From NCBI RefSeq assembly GCF_905171775.1, contig NC_053491.1, positions 133,724,483 through 133,788,482 of the forward strand: 64,000 nt of DNA, read 5' to 3'. The position numbers and the translations under genes were made by a program. The notes below the pieces were generated by a model. That model saw only the letters and a list, made by a program, of their open reading frames with translations, was not told where the DNA came from and searched no databases. The first letter of the stretch is position 1; every line of letters begins with the position of its first letter. Source of the DNA: Rana temporaria (Eukaryota > Chordata > Amphibia > Anura > Ranidae). Below, one piece after another: positions 1 through 10,648 of this stretch.

Positions 1-4
1 AAGT

Positions 5-928
5 TTGTGGGTTCAGGCCTTAACGGACATGGTCCATGAGGCATTTAAGTTACCCATACCAGAACCTCAAGTATCGGCGGTTTCAGCTTTAGGCTCTTTA
101 AGAACGCCTCAAAGCAACGCAGTTTTCCCGATCCATCCTCTACTCGAGGAGGTCATGTTTCAGGATTGGATTAAGCCAGATAGAGTCTTTTTACCACCTA
201 AAAAATTCTCTGTTTTATATCCTATGGAGGAGAAATTCTCCAAAAGATGGGCGCCCCCGGCGGTGGACGCAGCCATCTCCTATGTGAACAAATCTTTAAC
301 TTGTCCGGTGGAAAACGTACAGGTGTTTTAGGATCCGGTTGATAAACGCTTGGAAACATTACTGAAAGCCTCCTTTACTTCAGCAGGGGCGATAGTTCAG
401 CCCGCTGTGGCTGCTATTGGAATTACCCAAGCATTATCAGATAAGACTAAGCAAATGCTTAAACTTATCCCTGCCCAGCAGGCAGAGGAATTTTCGGATA
501 TACCGAGGGCTATACGCTTTACGGTGGATGCTATCAAGGACTCCATCCAGCAGGCATCACGTTTATCCTTATTTCTAATCCATATGAGAAGGCTCTTATG
601 GTTGAAGAGTTGGGAGGCTGAGCCCCCATGCAAAAAGCTCCTGGTAGGGTTTCCCTTCCATGGAGGACGACTCTTCGGAGAAGATCTGGATAGATATATT
701 CAGACTATATCAAGCGGCAAAAGCACTCTCTTGCCAGTCAAGAAGAAAGCCCGAGGGCCCGCGTTTAAGCGCCAGCCCTCCCCGGGACAGGGGCCCTCTA
801 ATACCAGACAGTATCGACGGCCTCCTGCAAGATCAGGCTTTAACAATAAGCCACAAGGCCAAGCCACTGGGGGCAAGAAGCAGTGGTACCGCAAGCCGGT
901 AAAGCCAGCCCCCAAGTCAGCCTTATGA
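5..928 (+). pseudogene. DIRS ORF1, gag-like protein, one in-frame stop
   Basis: A single reading frame runs from before position 5 to the stop at 926-928, interrupted only by a TAG at 329-331. The N-terminal part is a helical, leucine-rich domain without a known motif. The C-terminal 70 residues are strongly basic and rich in Pro, Gln, Gly and Arg/Lys, as expected of a nucleic-acid-binding tail of a Gag-like protein. No CCHC knuckle is visible, which fits DIRS ORF1 proteins. The true N-terminus lies outside the window. The downstream RT frame opens 4 bases after the stop in another phase. The role as a structural nucleocapsid protein is inferred from position, not from a domain match. Confidence 0.75.
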
Positions 929-932
929 AGGG

Positions 933-2818
933 GTGCCCCCACCCACGATGGTGGGGGGAAGGCTGCGTCTCTTTGCAGAGGTTTGGGAGGCCAGCATTCC
1001 CGACTGCTGGGTACGGTCTTCCGTGGCCACGGGCTACAAACTAGAATTTTCAGAATTCCCTCCTCCTCATTACCAGGAGTCAAGAGTACCAGGCGACCCG
1101 GTGAAGGGAGCCGCGTTGATGGCGGCATTGAATCATCTGCTGTGCCAGAAGGTGATAGTAGAAGTACCAGTCCAGGAACAGGGCTTGGGGTTCTACTCCA
1201 ACCTGTTTATCATCCCAAAGCCCAACGGCGATGTCAGGCCAATTTTGGACTTAAAGGGAGTAAATGCGTACCTAAAGGTCCGCTCATTCTGGATGGAAAC
1301 TATTCGGTCAGCTGTCGCCGTGCTCCAGAAGGACGACTTCATGGCGTCCATAGACATAAAGGATGCTTACCTTCATGTGCCAATTTTTCAGCCACATCAA
1401 GTATTTCTACGCTTCGTGGTGGCTCAGCGTCATTTCCAATTTGTGGCGCTCCCCTTCGGGTTGGCTACGGCCCCCCGGGTATTCACGAAGGTCCTAGCCC
1501 CAATCCTAGCCAATCTAAGGACCCAAGGGGTCACGGTCCTGGCTTACCTGGACGACCTCTTGGTCGTAGACCACTCGTTTCCTGGCCTGGAACGAGCAGT
1601 CGCCCTCACGGTTTAGTACCTCGAGAGGTTCGCTGGGTCCTAAATCGAGACAAATCAGCATTTCGGCCCACAAGGCAGCTGGAATATCTCGGCATGAGAT
1701 TGGATACAGAACAACAGAAGGTGTTCCTACCTCTATTAAAGGTCAAGGCCATCAAAGAGCTAATACAAATAGTTCTGAGCAAGAGAAAGCCAACTGTTCG
1801 CCTATGTATGCGGCTACTAGGCAAGATGGTGGCCACCTTCGAGGCGGTACCGTATGCTCAGAGCCACACTCGCATCCTGCAGGCAGCCATCCTGTCAGCA
1901 TGGAGCAAGAGGCCTCAGGCCTTGGAGATTCCTTTGCCACTCTCACCAAGAGTGCGGCAAAGTCTATCTTGGTGGTTAAACCCTCAGCATCTCCTGAAGG
2001 GAAAGGCTTTCAGTCCTGTGACCTGGAAGATAGTAACCACAGACGCCAGCCTGATGGGCTGGGGAGCAATTTTGGATGGTTGCACTCGCCAGGGCACTTG
2101 GGCAGCGGCAGAGAAGCAGTTGCCCATCAATATCTTGGAGCTCAGAGCTGCCCGACTAGCCCCCAGGGCTTGGACGTCCAAACTGCAGGGGTTCCCGGTG
2201 AGAATACAATCGGACAATGCCACGGCGGTGGCATACATAAATCACCAAGGGGGAACCAAGAGTCAAGCCGCTCAGAAAGAAGTGAGCTTGATTTTCTTGT
2301 GGGCAGAAGCCCATGTGCCCTGCATATCGGCTATATTCATTCCCGGAGTGGACAACCTACAGGCGGACTTCTTAAGTCGCCAGACTCTATTGCCGGGGGA
2401 GTGGTCTCTGCATCCACAGGTCTTTCAGACACTCTGCCAGAAGTGGGGAGTGCCGGACGTGGATATCATGGCATCGAGACTAAACAAGAAGCTAGACAGG
2501 TTCATGTCCCGCACAAGGGATCCCAGAGCCTGCGGAACCGATGCGTTAGTTTGCCCTTGGCATCAGTTCAAACTTCTTTATGCATTTCCCCCGCTCCAGT
2601 TACTACCCCGCCTGCTGCGCAGGATCAGGGTGGAGCACATACCAGTCATCCTGGTAGCTCCAGCATGGCCCAGAAGGGCATGGTATTCACTAATCCTGAA
2701 GATGGTAGTGGGAGACCCTTGGACTCTTCCTCTACGGCCAGACCTGCTATCGCAAGGTCCGATCCTCCACCCTGCCTTACGGCATCTAAATTTGACGGCC
2801 TGGAGGCTGAATCCCTGA
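933..2818 (+). pseudogene. DIRS reverse transcriptase - RNase H, broken by a stop and a frameshift
   Basis: The first part (933-1616) encodes the RT fingers and palm: LDLKGVN, SIDIKDAYLHVPI with the first catalytic Asp, PFGLATAP, and the YLDD active site at 1545-1556. This frame ends in TAG at 1614-1616. Recognisable RT sequence continues a few codons past it and then moves to another phase near 1630-1636, so there are two lesions: a nonsense change and a one-base indel. From there an open frame runs to 2818 with the RT thumb (LNRDKSAF, LEYLGM) and an RNase H domain (TTDAS near 2038, LELRAA near 2137, IQSDNATAVAYI near 2210, DFLSR near 2368), followed by a DIRS-typical C-terminal segment. Function: minus- and plus-strand DNA synthesis and RNA removal for the element. 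This copy is inactive in cis. Confidence 0.88.
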
Positions 2819-3834
2819 TTCTCAGGGGTAGAGGTCTGTCTCAGAAAGTAATCTCTACCCTAATCAGAGCCAGGAAACCGGTCTCTAGGGTGATTTATTA
2901 CAGGGTCTGGAAGGCCTATGTAGGCTGGTGTGAGTCCAAGCGATGGCTTTCTCGCAAGTTTACCATCGATAGAGTATTACGTTTTCTCCAGCTAGGAGTG
3001 GATAAAGGACTGGCATTAAGCACAATCAAAGGGCAGATTTCAGCTTTGTCAGTGTGGTTTCAGCGGCCGCTGGCCACCCACTCGCTAGTTAAGACCTTCC
3101 TTCAAGGGGTCTTACGTATTAATCCTCCAGTTAAATCCCCGCTTTGTCCGTGGGATTTAAATCTTGTTCTGTCAAGTTTAGAGAAACAACCTTTTGAGCC
3201 GTTGGCTGAAATTCCTTTGGTTTTACTAACAAGGAAGTTAGTATTTTTGGTTGCCATGGTTTCCGCCAGGAGAGTATCGGAACTGGCAGCCTTATCCTGT
3301 AAGGAACCATATCTTATTTTACATAAGGACAAGGTCGTTCTCCGCCCTCATCCTTCCTTCCTACCAAAGGTTATATCCAGTTTTCATCTAAACCAGGATT
3401 TGGTATTACCATCCTTCTTCCCTAAACCTACTTCCAGAAAGGAAGGGTTGCTGCATACCTTGGATATTGTCAGGGCCATGAAGGCCTATCTTAAAGCTAC
3501 AGAGAAGATCCGGAAAACAGATGTGTTGTTCATTTTACCGGATGGGCCCAAGAAGGGGCAGGCAGCTGCAAAATCCACCATCTCGAGATGGATTAAACAG
3601 TTAATCACTCAGGCCTACGGCTTGAAAGGGTTGCCTCCTCCGTTATCATTAAAGGCTCATTCTACTAGGGCCATGGGCGCCTCCTGGGCAGCACACCACC
3701 AGATCTCTATGGCTCAAGTTTGCAAGCCGGCAACCTGGTCTTCTGTCCACACGTTTACAAAATTCTACCAGTTGGACGTAAGAAGGAATACTGATACAGC
3801 CTTTGGGCAGGCAGTGCTGCAGGCTGCAGTTTGA
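2665..3834 (+). CDS. DIRS tyrosine recombinase (integrase of the element), intact frame
   Basis: Phage-integrase-fold tyrosine recombinase that would insert the circular DNA copy of the element. The conserved protein begins around 2800 (core-binding helices with RGRGLSQKVISTLIRARKP) and the catalytic half carries the first Arg in SARRVSELAAL (about 3268), the HSTR box at 3658-3669, the second conserved position in WSSVHTFTK, and the nucleophilic Tyr in KFYQLDV at 3766-3768. The frame is open far upstream (from before 1804), but that part is the shadow of RNase H. I chose the ATG at 2665 because it precedes the conserved domain and gives a 154-bp overlap with the RT/RH frame, as usual in DIRS elements. 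The start remains uncertain. All catalytic positions look present, unlike the broken RT of the same copy. Confidence 0.85.
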   Translation: MAQKGMVFTNPEDGSGRPLDSSSTARPAIARSDPPPCLTASKFDGLEAESLILRGRGLSQKVISTLIRARKPVSRVIYYRVWKAYVGWCESKRWLSRKFTIDRVLRFLQLGVDKGLALSTIKGQISALSVWFQRPLATHSLVKTFLQGVLRINPPVKSPLCPWDLNLVLSSLEKQPFEPLAEIPLVLLTRKLVFLVAMVSARRVSELAALSCKEPYLILHKDKVVLRPHPSFLPKVISSFHLNQDLVLPSFFPKPTSRKEGLLHTLDIVRAMKAYLKATEKIRKTDVLFILPDGPKKGQAAAKSTISRWIKQLITQAYGLKGLPPPLSLKAHSTRAMGASWAAHHQISMAQVCKPATWSSVHTFTKFYQLDVRRNTDTAFGQAVLQAAV

Positions 3835-3993
3835 GACCCTCGGATTCCGGGGGCTCCCTTTTGAGTTAAATTTAAAAATTATTTTTCTCAACTAAGTTGG
3901 ATTTATTATGATTTGAGTATATCTCTAAATTAAATCCTTTTGTCTTGGGAAGATGTTCTCCCTCCCCTCATTGTAAGCATTGCTTTGGGACAT

Positions 3994-4349
3994 CCCACAT
4001 AGTAATGAATGGGCCGCTCTGTGTCCCGTGATGTACGAGAAAGAAAAAGGGATTTTTAATACAGCTTACCTGTAAAATCCTTTTCTTGGAGTACATCACG
4101 GGACACAGAGCTCCCACCCCTCTTATGGGGACCATTTTTGGGAGGCATACTGCTTGCTACAAAACTGAGGTACTCCTCCTATGGGAGGGGGTTATATAGG
4201 GAGGGGCACTTCCTGTTTGAGATTGCCAGTGTCCATCACCTGAAGGTACTCCATATAACCCACATAGTAATGAATATGCCGCTCTGTGTCCCGTGATGTA
4301 CTCCAAGAAAAGGATTTTACAGGTAAGCTGTATTAAAAATCCCTTTTTT
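3994..4349. repeat. DIRS 3' terminal region: complementary and direct repeats
   Basis: Two structures overlap. An inverted pair of about 68 bp, 4044-4111 against 4281-4348, is essentially exact. A direct pair of about 43 bp, 3994-4036 and 4259-4301, shares the text CCCACATAGTAATGAAT and GTGTCCCGTGATGTAC with one or two changes. The palindrome GTGTCCCGTGATGTAC / GTACATCACGGGACAC occurs at 4021-4036 and 4091-4106. DIRS elements carry an internal complementary region matching both termini and used to circularise the cDNA; this layout fits. The 5' copy of the terminal repeat is outside the window. Confidence 0.8.
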
Positions 4350-4973
4350 ATTGTTCTGGCCAATGTCGCATGATATTAAGCCAGAATGTTCTAGGCTTTA
4401 GGCTGGAATTCTCTAAAGTTTTTCTCGGATTCAAAAAAAAGTGAGTCTTTGGGGGGCAGCACTGGAGAGGACATGAGTATTGCAGAGATAGCTCCTTTTT
4501 GTTTGTTTTTTGGTTTCTGGAGTTCTGCTTTATATGTGATTGGAATAATATTTCTATGGGTCATATCATCTAAAAAAAAAAAATAGTACCGGTATTTTTT
4601 TATATCTGATTTAAAAAAAAAAATATGTTGAGCAAGCACCCACTAGTTCTTGTAATTTGTGTTCTTTCAGTGTGGGAGTGTGACGTCTTTCATAAAGAAT
4701 GGAACAAAGCTCTGAGTTCAGGTTTAAGTGAAAGAAAAGGCATCACTAAATAGCTTTTTCTGCAGCTTAGCATTGGACGGAAAGAAAGGATTTGTTCTAT
4801 TTGTGTTATTGTTTGATGCTATTTATTTCATATTAAATATAGTTGGTATGCAAATGAAGTACCGTAGTATGAACGGAGTAGGAGTCCTTGTTCCTGTGTT
4901 ATAAAAAGCAAATTTATGTACATTGTGTACTTTGCCTTGTACTGCTTGTACCATAAACTACCGCTAAAGTAGT
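4350..4973. other. Unassigned AT-rich DNA
   Basis: Flank of the DIRS element with several A or T runs (for example 4570-4582 and 4613-4622). No coding signal or repeat family recognised. Confidence 0.5.
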
Positions 4974-5338
4974 TGTAAACCTTTTTTTTTTTTTTTAACA
5001 CACATACCTATACTTACCTGTTCTGTGCAACTGTTTTGCACAAAGAAGCTCTGATCCTCTTCTTCTCAACTCCAGGCCCGTTGCTGTGTCCATTGACTCA
5101 GGCAGCGGGACTCAGCCCCGCCCCAAGCTCTGTGTCACAGAATTTGATTGACAAATTGATTTGATTGATTGCTATCAGTCTGTCCAAAGAGGAGAAAGAC
5201 TGCAGCTGGAGCTGCTGTGCCCATGCTCATCTCTTGATGAGATCGGGATCAGGTAAGAAAAAGGAAGGGGGTCTGGGGGGAAGCTGCAGTGGTTCTTCAC
5301 CTTAATGCATAGTGTAGAATCTTTAGAACCACTTTAAG
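4974..5338. mobile_element. Candidate short non-autonomous DNA transposon (T2-like ends)
   Basis: The left end reads CTAAAGTAGTTGTAAACC and the right end is its imperfect inverse (TTTAGAACCACTTTAAG). The inside holds a poly-T run and a GC-richer centre with the CAGCTGGAGCTGCTG palindrome. The CTTTAA-type ends resemble the T2 class of amphibian MITEs, which have TTAA target sites. No coding capacity. Confidence 0.5.
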
Positions 5339-5724
5339 TGGGCAAAGGCAGAGCTACACTGAGTAAAGAGTAACCTGACAAAGCTAAGGTGATACTTAGT
5401 GCTGCAGATGTTAAACAATTTCTAGCTCTCTTTATATGAGGAAAAAAATACACACACTATATTACCAAAAGTATTGGGACACCTGCCTTTACACGCACAT
5501 GAACTTTAATGACATTCCAGTCTTCGTCCGTAGGGTTCACTATTGATTTGGCCCACACTTTGCAGCTATAACAGCCTCAACTTTTCTAAGTCTGTCCACC
5601 ATGTTTAGGAGTGTGTCTATAGGAGTGTTTGACTATTCTTCCAGAAGTGCATTTGTGAGGTCAGGCACTTATGTGGACGAGAAGGCCTGACTCGCAGTCG
5701 CCACTCTAATTCATCCCAAAGGTG

Positions 5725-6039
5725 TTATATCGGGTTGAGGTTAGGACTCTGTGCAGGCCAGTCAAGTTCCTCCACCCCAAACTCACTCATCCATGTGCTT
5801 TGTGTACTAATGTTGGAACAGGAAGGGCCTTCCCCAAACTGTTTCCACAAGGTTGGGAGCATTAAATTGTCCAAAATGTCTTGGCATGCTGATGTCCTAA
5901 GAAGTCCCTTCACTGGAACTAAGGGGCCAAGCCCAACCCCTGAAATACAACCCCTCACAATAATTCCCCCTTCACCAAATGATTTGGACCGGTGCAAAAA
6001 GCAAGGTCCATAAAGACATGAATGAATGAGTTTGGGGTG
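5725..6039 (-). pseudogene. Tc1-family transposase C-terminal fragment (left arm of fold-back)
   Basis: Minus-strand frame contains the DDE-domain end: a KTLEFG-like region is replaced, but STWMSEFGVEELDWPAQSPNLNPI is clear, the block that precedes the catalytic Glu of DD34E transposases. At the codon where family members have that Glu there is a TAA stop, so the frame ends exactly there (stop at 5725-5727). Sequence after the stop still resembles the transposase C-terminus at the nucleotide level (about 5725-5500). The N-terminal HTH and the first Asp are absent. Dead copy. Confidence 0.8.
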
Positions 6040-6300
6040 GAGTAACTGGAGTGACCTCAACCTGATAGAACACCTTTGCGATGAATTAGAGCAGAGACTG
6101 CAAGCCAGGCCTTCTTGTCCATATCAGTGCCTGACCTCACAAATGCACTTTTGGAAGAATGGTGAAACATTCCCATAGACACACTCCTAAACCTTGTGGA
6201 CAGCCTTCTCAGAAGAGTTGAAGCTGTTATAGCTGCAAAGGGTCGACCAACTCAATTATGAACCCTACGGACTAAGACTGGGATGCTATTAAAGTTCATC
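6003..6300 (+). pseudogene. Tc1-family transposase C-terminal fragment (right arm of fold-back)
   Basis: Plus-strand reading around 6045-6110 gives DLNLIEHLCDELEQRLQARP, the block including the catalytic Glu and the helix after it, with stops before it (two at 6020-6050) and after it. It is the inverted partner of the left arm and, unlike that arm, keeps the Glu codon. It is not translatable as a whole. Confidence 0.75.
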
Positions 6301-6310
6301 TGCGTGTAAA

Positions 6311-6670
6311 ATAAATAAAGGCAGTGCGAAGACCAAACTAATCCAAAGTGCAGTAACTCTGCGCTTTGGACAACCAATCAATTTTCTGACTCACCTAAGA
6401 ATTAATCTTACTGGGGTAGTTTTAGTTACTAGCAGTGGGTAAAAGGTTCTGAATTTTAATAGGGTCTTTTTTTTCCCCGCATGTGCCATTCTGGTATTAA
6501 TCTCGTTGAAGGCCAATGCAGGCATCATTTAGTAAATACCCATCATAGAAAATGGCTAGTGACATAAAAGCGGAAGAAAACTTCACAGCCGATGTCCAAA
6601 TCTGAAATTGTGTGCAGTTAATGGACATGCATCTGCAAGTGGTTTAAAGAGAGGGGGCTTATAGTTCAGG
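6311..6670. other. Unassigned DNA
   Basis: No gene or recognisable repeat. Begins with a short degenerate tail of the Tc1 remnant. Confidence 0.4.
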
Positions 6671-7127
6671 TTAAGGCAGGACTTAACCCAAAAGCAAACA
6701 TATATTATATTGCAGCTTATCTATTGTTAGATGTTATTGCTGCATTCGTTTTTCTTCTGGTGATCTGGCCAGTAAGTCACAGAACAAGCTTTCCTGCAAA
6801 TGTAGCATTTAGAGTGTTAAGACAAACCATTTACCACTGACACAAGTGCTTACAATGATCCTGGGTTTGGCTTCAATGTGTTAGTGTATCAAAATCTGCT
6901 AGTACATATAACACTCCCTTTTCCCCAGACTGACAATGCTGCTGTCCAAATGTGCCCCCCTGTGCTCCTTCATCCACTCTAATACAACAGTTGTGTTACT
7001 GGCCAGATTACCAGGTGAAAATAAAAGGGAAAAGCCTACAAAAAGAAAACAAATGCAGCAACCACATCTAACGATCGGTAAGCTGCAATATATTATATTT
7101 TTGGTTTTGGGTTTAATACTGCTTTAA
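6671..7127. mobile_element. T2-like MITE with about 50-bp imperfect TIRs and TTAA ends
   Basis: The left end from TTAA at 6671 (TTAAGGCAGGACTTAACCC, then a stretch ending TTGCAGCTTA) is the imperfect inverse of the right end, which finishes GGGTTTAATACTGCTTTAA at 7127. About 50 bp of each end pair. TTAA at both ends fits the amphibian T2 class. No transposase inside. Confidence 0.7.
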
Positions 7128-8074
7128 CTTCTGTGAGTTTTGTAAAAAAAAAACGAAAAAAAAAAAAAAAACGCTATGTGTTGCCAACAAGGTGGTATGA
7201 TGTGGATATTATCAGAGTAACACTCTCATAAATCAAAAGTTGAGACATCTGAAATGATCTGCAGAATAAAAGACCATTTCAAGTTCTGAGCTATTGTGAT
7301 CGACAATGAACAATGTACTGTCAAATACTATTGCCAAGATCTTAAGATTGTTTACTGTTCAGTTTGTAAGTTGATGCTGTGCACTGTCGTTTTTGTGAAT
7401 TATTGATTAGATAATGATCGTAAACGGACATATTAATGAATCGAGAAGATACACTGTTCAAATTATTGACTTGCTGTGATATCAAGGCGAGACCATCAAT
7501 ATACTCTCATAATGGATAGTTCTTAGAATTCTGATAATTTGTTAAGTAACAAAAATATAAAAAGGTAGACAAAAATAAATAAATCGTTTTAACAAAGAGT
7601 TGTCCTCTGTTATGGATTTTGAATGGTGTTGAAGAAATCTTCAAACATGTTATTCATCGCAGTGTGAAATACGTCAAACAAAAAGGTAGCATAAAGTAAT
7701 TGTTTACCTTGTATCTGTTACATGCATAGGAAAGGGTGGAAAGGGGGGGGGGGGTGTAGTTGGCCATCATGGCAGGCCCTACCAACTGCTCATATATACA
7801 TAGTACAGTACAATACAAGACATGGAGAAGAGCTAGTGGCAGGGACAAAGAGGCACTTCTCTCATCTCTCATATAACCACTGACACCAGTGAAAGGGACA
7901 CTCTTTCTTTCACAGACATCAATGCTGGGGTATTCCTGTTTCCACAAACATCAAATGTAAGGGACATTTGTACTCCCTTTGACATACGTTTAATGAATTT
8001 ACCTATTAGTACTACCTATTCATACCGACACCAGTGTAAGGGAGCCTTCCTTCCACTAACACCACAGCCGGTCA
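7128..8074. other. Unassigned DNA with poly-A and poly-G runs
   Basis: Contains A runs at 7144-7170 and a 14-base G run near 7742-7755. No coding evidence. Confidence 0.4.
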
Positions 8075-8462
8075 AGCCACGTACACACGCACGGTTTTCT
8101 TAGCAAGAAAACTGCTGGCAGAGCTTGCGTGTGTACGAGGCTTTGAGGTTACACTGCCGAGAAACCTGAGTGTCTGTATAGTTACCTGTCGCCGTGGAAA
8201 CCTGCGCATGCTCAAAATGACTTTGACGCATGCGCGGTAGCTTCCAAGGCATAGGTAGGGTGTAGCAAGATGTCGACGACGGCATCGAATGTGACGAGCG
8301 CATGCTTGTCGTATTCTATGACGTCACCGCGTTCGTGCCATTCAAAAGAACGGCGGTTCTTTTGAATGGAATGTGTGTACACTCGGCCGGCAGGAGATTC
8401 TTGCCAAGAATCTCGTCAGGAAAAACATTTTTTTTCCTGACGAGATTCTGGGCCGTATATAC
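8075..8462. mobile_element. Degenerate GTACACACG-family element with fold-back segments
   Basis: GTACACACGCACGG at 8081 and its inverse GCGTGTGTAC at 8126 form a small hairpin. A second hairpin at 8388-8455 pairs GAATCTCGTCAGGAAAAA with TTTTTCCTGACGAGATTC. Between them lie CGCATGC motifs and ACGTCACCGCGTTC (near 8322), which recur in the better-preserved family members at 8614, 13504, 20271 and 42165. Borders are uncertain. Confidence 0.5.
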
Positions 8463-8613
8463 ATGGCTTCATTCTTACCCCTCCTGAACCCAATGCAGGG
8501 GCACTCTTCCATGGACACCAATGTAAGGGACCAATTTTTCTTGTCACTGACCAACAACTCAAGGGGCTAATTTGTACTCCCATACTGTATATTGGCACAG
8601 CTTGTGACTGTAA

Positions 8614-9027
8614 TGCCGCGTACACACGATCGGTCAAACCAATGAGAATGGTCCGATGGACCGTTTTCATTGGTCAAAACCGATTGTGTGTGGGCGCCAT
8701 CGGTTATTTATCCATCGGTTAAAAAAAAGCCAACTTGTTTTAAATTTAACTGATGGATTCCTAACCGATAGTTAAAAACGGATCGTTAGTAGGCACAACA
8801 ATCAGTTAAAAATCCATGCATGCTCAGTCGACGCATTGCTTGTAAGCATTGAACTTCGTTTTTTTCAGCACGTCGTTGTGTTTTACGTCACCGCGTTCTG
8901 ACACGATAGTTTTTTTAACCGATAGTGTGTAGGCGCGATGGACCATCAGTCAGCTTCATCGGTTAACCGATGAAAACGGTCCATCGGTCCGTTCTCATCG
9001 GATGGACTGATCGTGTGTACGCGGCAT
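8614..9027. mobile_element. GTACACACGA-family MITE (Harbinger-like)
   Basis: Termini TGCCGCGTACACACGATC and GATCGTGTGTACGCGGCA are exact inverses. Subterminal sequences (CGGT...GAAAACGGTCCATCGG) also pair. Internal landmarks are CATGCTCAGTCGACGCA, GAACTTCGTTTTTTTCAGCA and TTTTACGTCACCGCGTTC. The flanks read TAA before and TAC after if one base is assigned to the TIR. No ORF of its own. Confidence 0.8.
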
Positions 9028-10253
9028 TACTGTGTCATTTTTTCTGGGATGCAAGAGACATGATTCCTTTATAAAAAAAAAAACCTGAGTGAACTTCAGT
9101 CTAAGAAAATCCAGAACTGATGGTGAAATGCTTTTAGTAATTATCACTGTAGTGTTCAAACTTTGTTTTATTGTGGGATGTGTTCTTTTTCATAGGATTT
9201 TACAAGTTATGATTTCCATGCACAAATTTTTATATAAATTTAAATAGGTAGACTGTAATAAAATCAGCTTGTGAAACCCAATGTGGGAGCCACATTCACA
9301 ATTGTGGCATTCAATGTCGGAGCCACCTAGTGAATAGGTGTACTCTACCTTGGTTTCTTGATTGCTCAAGATGATTTACCAAATCCTTATTGGGGAAAAT
9401 AGTGACTGCATGTATTTGACATGAAATGCATCTTCAGGGTACCCCACTTGCATTCCTCTGAGTTTAACACAAAAGGTTACCTGAATGCTTATCGATGTGA
9501 TGCCAAATACAAACGCATGAGGATACTTATAGGTGTATTGGTAACTGGACTGCTTTTGTTTTGTGCTGTGTTTGGTCCCATTTGCTGCTGGCTACTTTAG
9601 TGGTAACCTCATTTGAGAGGAAGAGTTCTCAATGTACCAAACTGCATGTTGTACTTATGTGTATTTACTGCAAGTTGAGTTTTGTAGTCCTGTACTGACC
9701 AGAATGAAAAACAAAGACACCCTTGGGTTATCTTCTGAATCAACATAGATTTATCAATATCTACATATTAAGTTACTATTTAGGTTGCTGCCAAAAATGG
9801 TGATTGCAGTCTCGGGATGCTGTAGAGATGATACAAACAATTGTAATTTGACTTTTTGGCATAAGCAAATAGCTTAGTCTGCCTTTCTACTTCATTATTT
9901 TAGCACTTGTTGCTTTTTTTTTTTTTAATCGTTGATTTTTTTGCTTGTCAACTTACATATCTTAAGATTACTGAACAATTACAAATAAAATGTGCATTTG
10001 CTATCAGGTCAATATTATCTTTTCATTGTATATTTTTCCAACAAAGGAAATCATTACTGCTTATTGAATTGAATACTTGCAAGCACTGTCTTATGTCTAC
10101 GACATGCCAAAGTCTACTGATTAGTAGTGCTTTAAAATGAAGGACATCAATTTCAGTAATTTCTGCTTGTCTGTGTAAAGTTTACTGATAATGATATATG
10201 GGGTTACGGAGCTTGAAGCTGTGTGACATCATTGGTTAGCCTTACATGCCTTA
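9028..10253. other. Unassigned DNA
   Basis: No gene, RNA or repeat family recognised in this stretch, apart from simple A and T runs. Confidence 0.4.
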
Positions 10254-10648
10254 GGGCCCTTTCACACGGGCGGACCGTATGTCCGCTTTTTCATCCATCC
10301 GTGTACGGATGAAAAAGGGACATACATTGGTCCCTATGAGATTGCGGGTGTCAGCAGATGAACATCCACTGACACCCGATCTCGCCCGGTTCTGCATTCC
10401 TCCGATTCTGCAGACGGAGGAAAAGCCTATTTTTCCATCTGTCTGAGGATCGGATCGGGTGAACATGGACAGACAGTCTGTGTTCATCCGGTTCCCCCAT
10501 AGAAGAGAGCGGAGAAAAGACAGGGCGGTCCCTGCACAGTGTGTCCTGTCATCCGCCGGCTCAGCGGGGATTAACAGAGCGATCCCCGCTCAGCAAGCAG
10601 AGGTTCACAGGACAGATCATCACTGATCCGCCCCGTGTGAAAGGGCCC
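10254..10648. mobile_element. MITE with GGGCCCTTTCACACGGG ends
   Basis: Left end GGGCCCTTTCACACGGGCGG and right end CCGCCCCGTGTGAAAGGGCCC are near-perfect inverses; TA flanks both sides (TTA before, TAA after). Inside are further hairpins, such as CATCCGTGTACGGATG at 10296. This is a common style of amphibian non-autonomous DNA element; the superfamily is not certain from the two-base flank. Confidence 0.78.

Larger units (their letters stand above)
1..4349 (+). mobile_element. DIRS-like tyrosine-recombinase retrotransposon, 5' truncated by window edge
   Basis: Gene order is gag-like ORF, reverse transcriptase, RNase H, then an overlapping tyrosine recombinase, followed by a short 3' region with inverted and direct repeats. 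This order, the absence of an integrase or protease, and overlapping RT/RH and YR frames are the defining layout of DIRS-type elements, which integrate through a circular intermediate using a recombinase and make no target duplication. The gag-like frame has an internal stop and the RT frame is broken once, so this copy cannot make its own RT. The 5' terminal repeat lies before the window. Right end placed at the end of the inverted repeat arm near 4349. Confidence 0.9.
5455..6310. mobile_element. Tc1-like transposon remnant, head-to-head inverted duplication
   Basis: The left end shows the Tc1-type terminus CACTATATTACCAAAAGTAT followed by GGGACACCTGCC. Reading inwards on the minus strand gives the C-terminal half of a Tc1 transposase. 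From about 6003 the same C-terminal region starts again in the opposite orientation and runs to about 6310, so 5500-5760 and 6003-6300 are inverted copies of each other. The outer right TIR is cut off after TGCGTGTAAA. This is a fold-back of two 3' halves with the N-terminal half lost. Confidence 0.85.

Noticed and set aside
1804..2664. Upstream extension of the tyrosine recombinase frame to 1804
   Set aside because: This part overlaps RNase H in another phase and shows no recombinase similarity; the open frame is a side effect.
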